6,019 nucleotides of DNA from Prevotella sp. GTDB taxonomy: Bacteria > Bacteroidota > Bacteroidia > Bacteroidales > Bacteroidaceae. Below are positions 6,006 to 6,019 of the stretch, piece by piece (within the stretch, counting starts at the first letter, position 1; every line of letters begins with the position of its first letter). The position numbers and the translations under genes were made by a program. The stretch covers positions 1 through 6,019 of the forward strand of contig JAJPYV010000212.1 of the NCBI GenBank assembly GCA_021204735.1, given 5' to 3'. A model generated the notes under the pieces. The model searched no databases. It saw only the letters and a list, made by a program, of their open reading frames with translations, and had not been told where the DNA came from.

Positions 6006-6019
6006 ATGGAGCAAGTACA
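6006..6019 (+). CDS. 5' end of a plus-strand gene, product unknown
   Basis: An ATG at 6006 begins MEQV and the frame is cut by the window end. The support is its position 24 bases after a consensus -7 box and the absence of any other gene in the preceding stretch. There is no Shine-Dalgarno, as for most genes here. Four residues give no hint of function. Confidence 0.5.

Overview
The window looks like a chromosomal housekeeping region from a member of the Bacteroidales, probably of the Bacteroides/Prevotella type. The main reason is that several genes are preceded by the Bacteroidetes promoter pattern: a -7 box TAnnTTTG with a TTTG-like -33 box about 19 bases upstream. It appears before ribD, the 216-residue gene, purH, the tRNA and the right-edge gene. 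Shine-Dalgarno sequences are mostly absent, and the ArgRS, RibD and short PurH-type proteins read like the Bacteroidales versions. No insertion sequence, CRISPR array, phage gene or rRNA is visible.

Left part: a possible minus-strand gene begins at position 23 and leaves the window. Divergent from it is ribD (99-1064, +) for riboflavin synthesis. Its promoter sits so close to the ATG that the transcript may be leaderless, and its reductase domain looks unusually compact. Convergent with ribD is a 216-residue protein of unknown function (1147-1797, -) with its own promoter and what appears to be an internal duplication.

Middle: an RNase HI-type gene (1864-2322, -) lies one base after the argS stop codon, so the two are very probably co-transcribed and translationally coupled. 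argS (2324-4141, -) encodes a full-length arginyl-tRNA synthetase. An 85-base AT-rich gap with no clear promoter separates it from the next gene upstream.

Right part: a stand-alone AICAR formyltransferase (4444-5625, -; the PurH C-terminal domain without IMP cyclohydrolase) is followed 22 bases later by a 64-codon gene for a very basic small protein whose stop codon lies inside a perfect hairpin. Upstream are a strong hairpin terminator, a tRNA-Gln(CTG) gene with its own promoter, and a divergent promoter leading to a plus-strand gene that starts at 6006 and runs off the window.

Functionally the window combines cofactor synthesis (riboflavin), purine synthesis, and translation (ArgRS, tRNA-Gln) with nucleic-acid maintenance (RNase H). 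I see no defence, mobile or secretion system. The least explained items are the duplicated 216-residue protein and the basic 64-residue protein.
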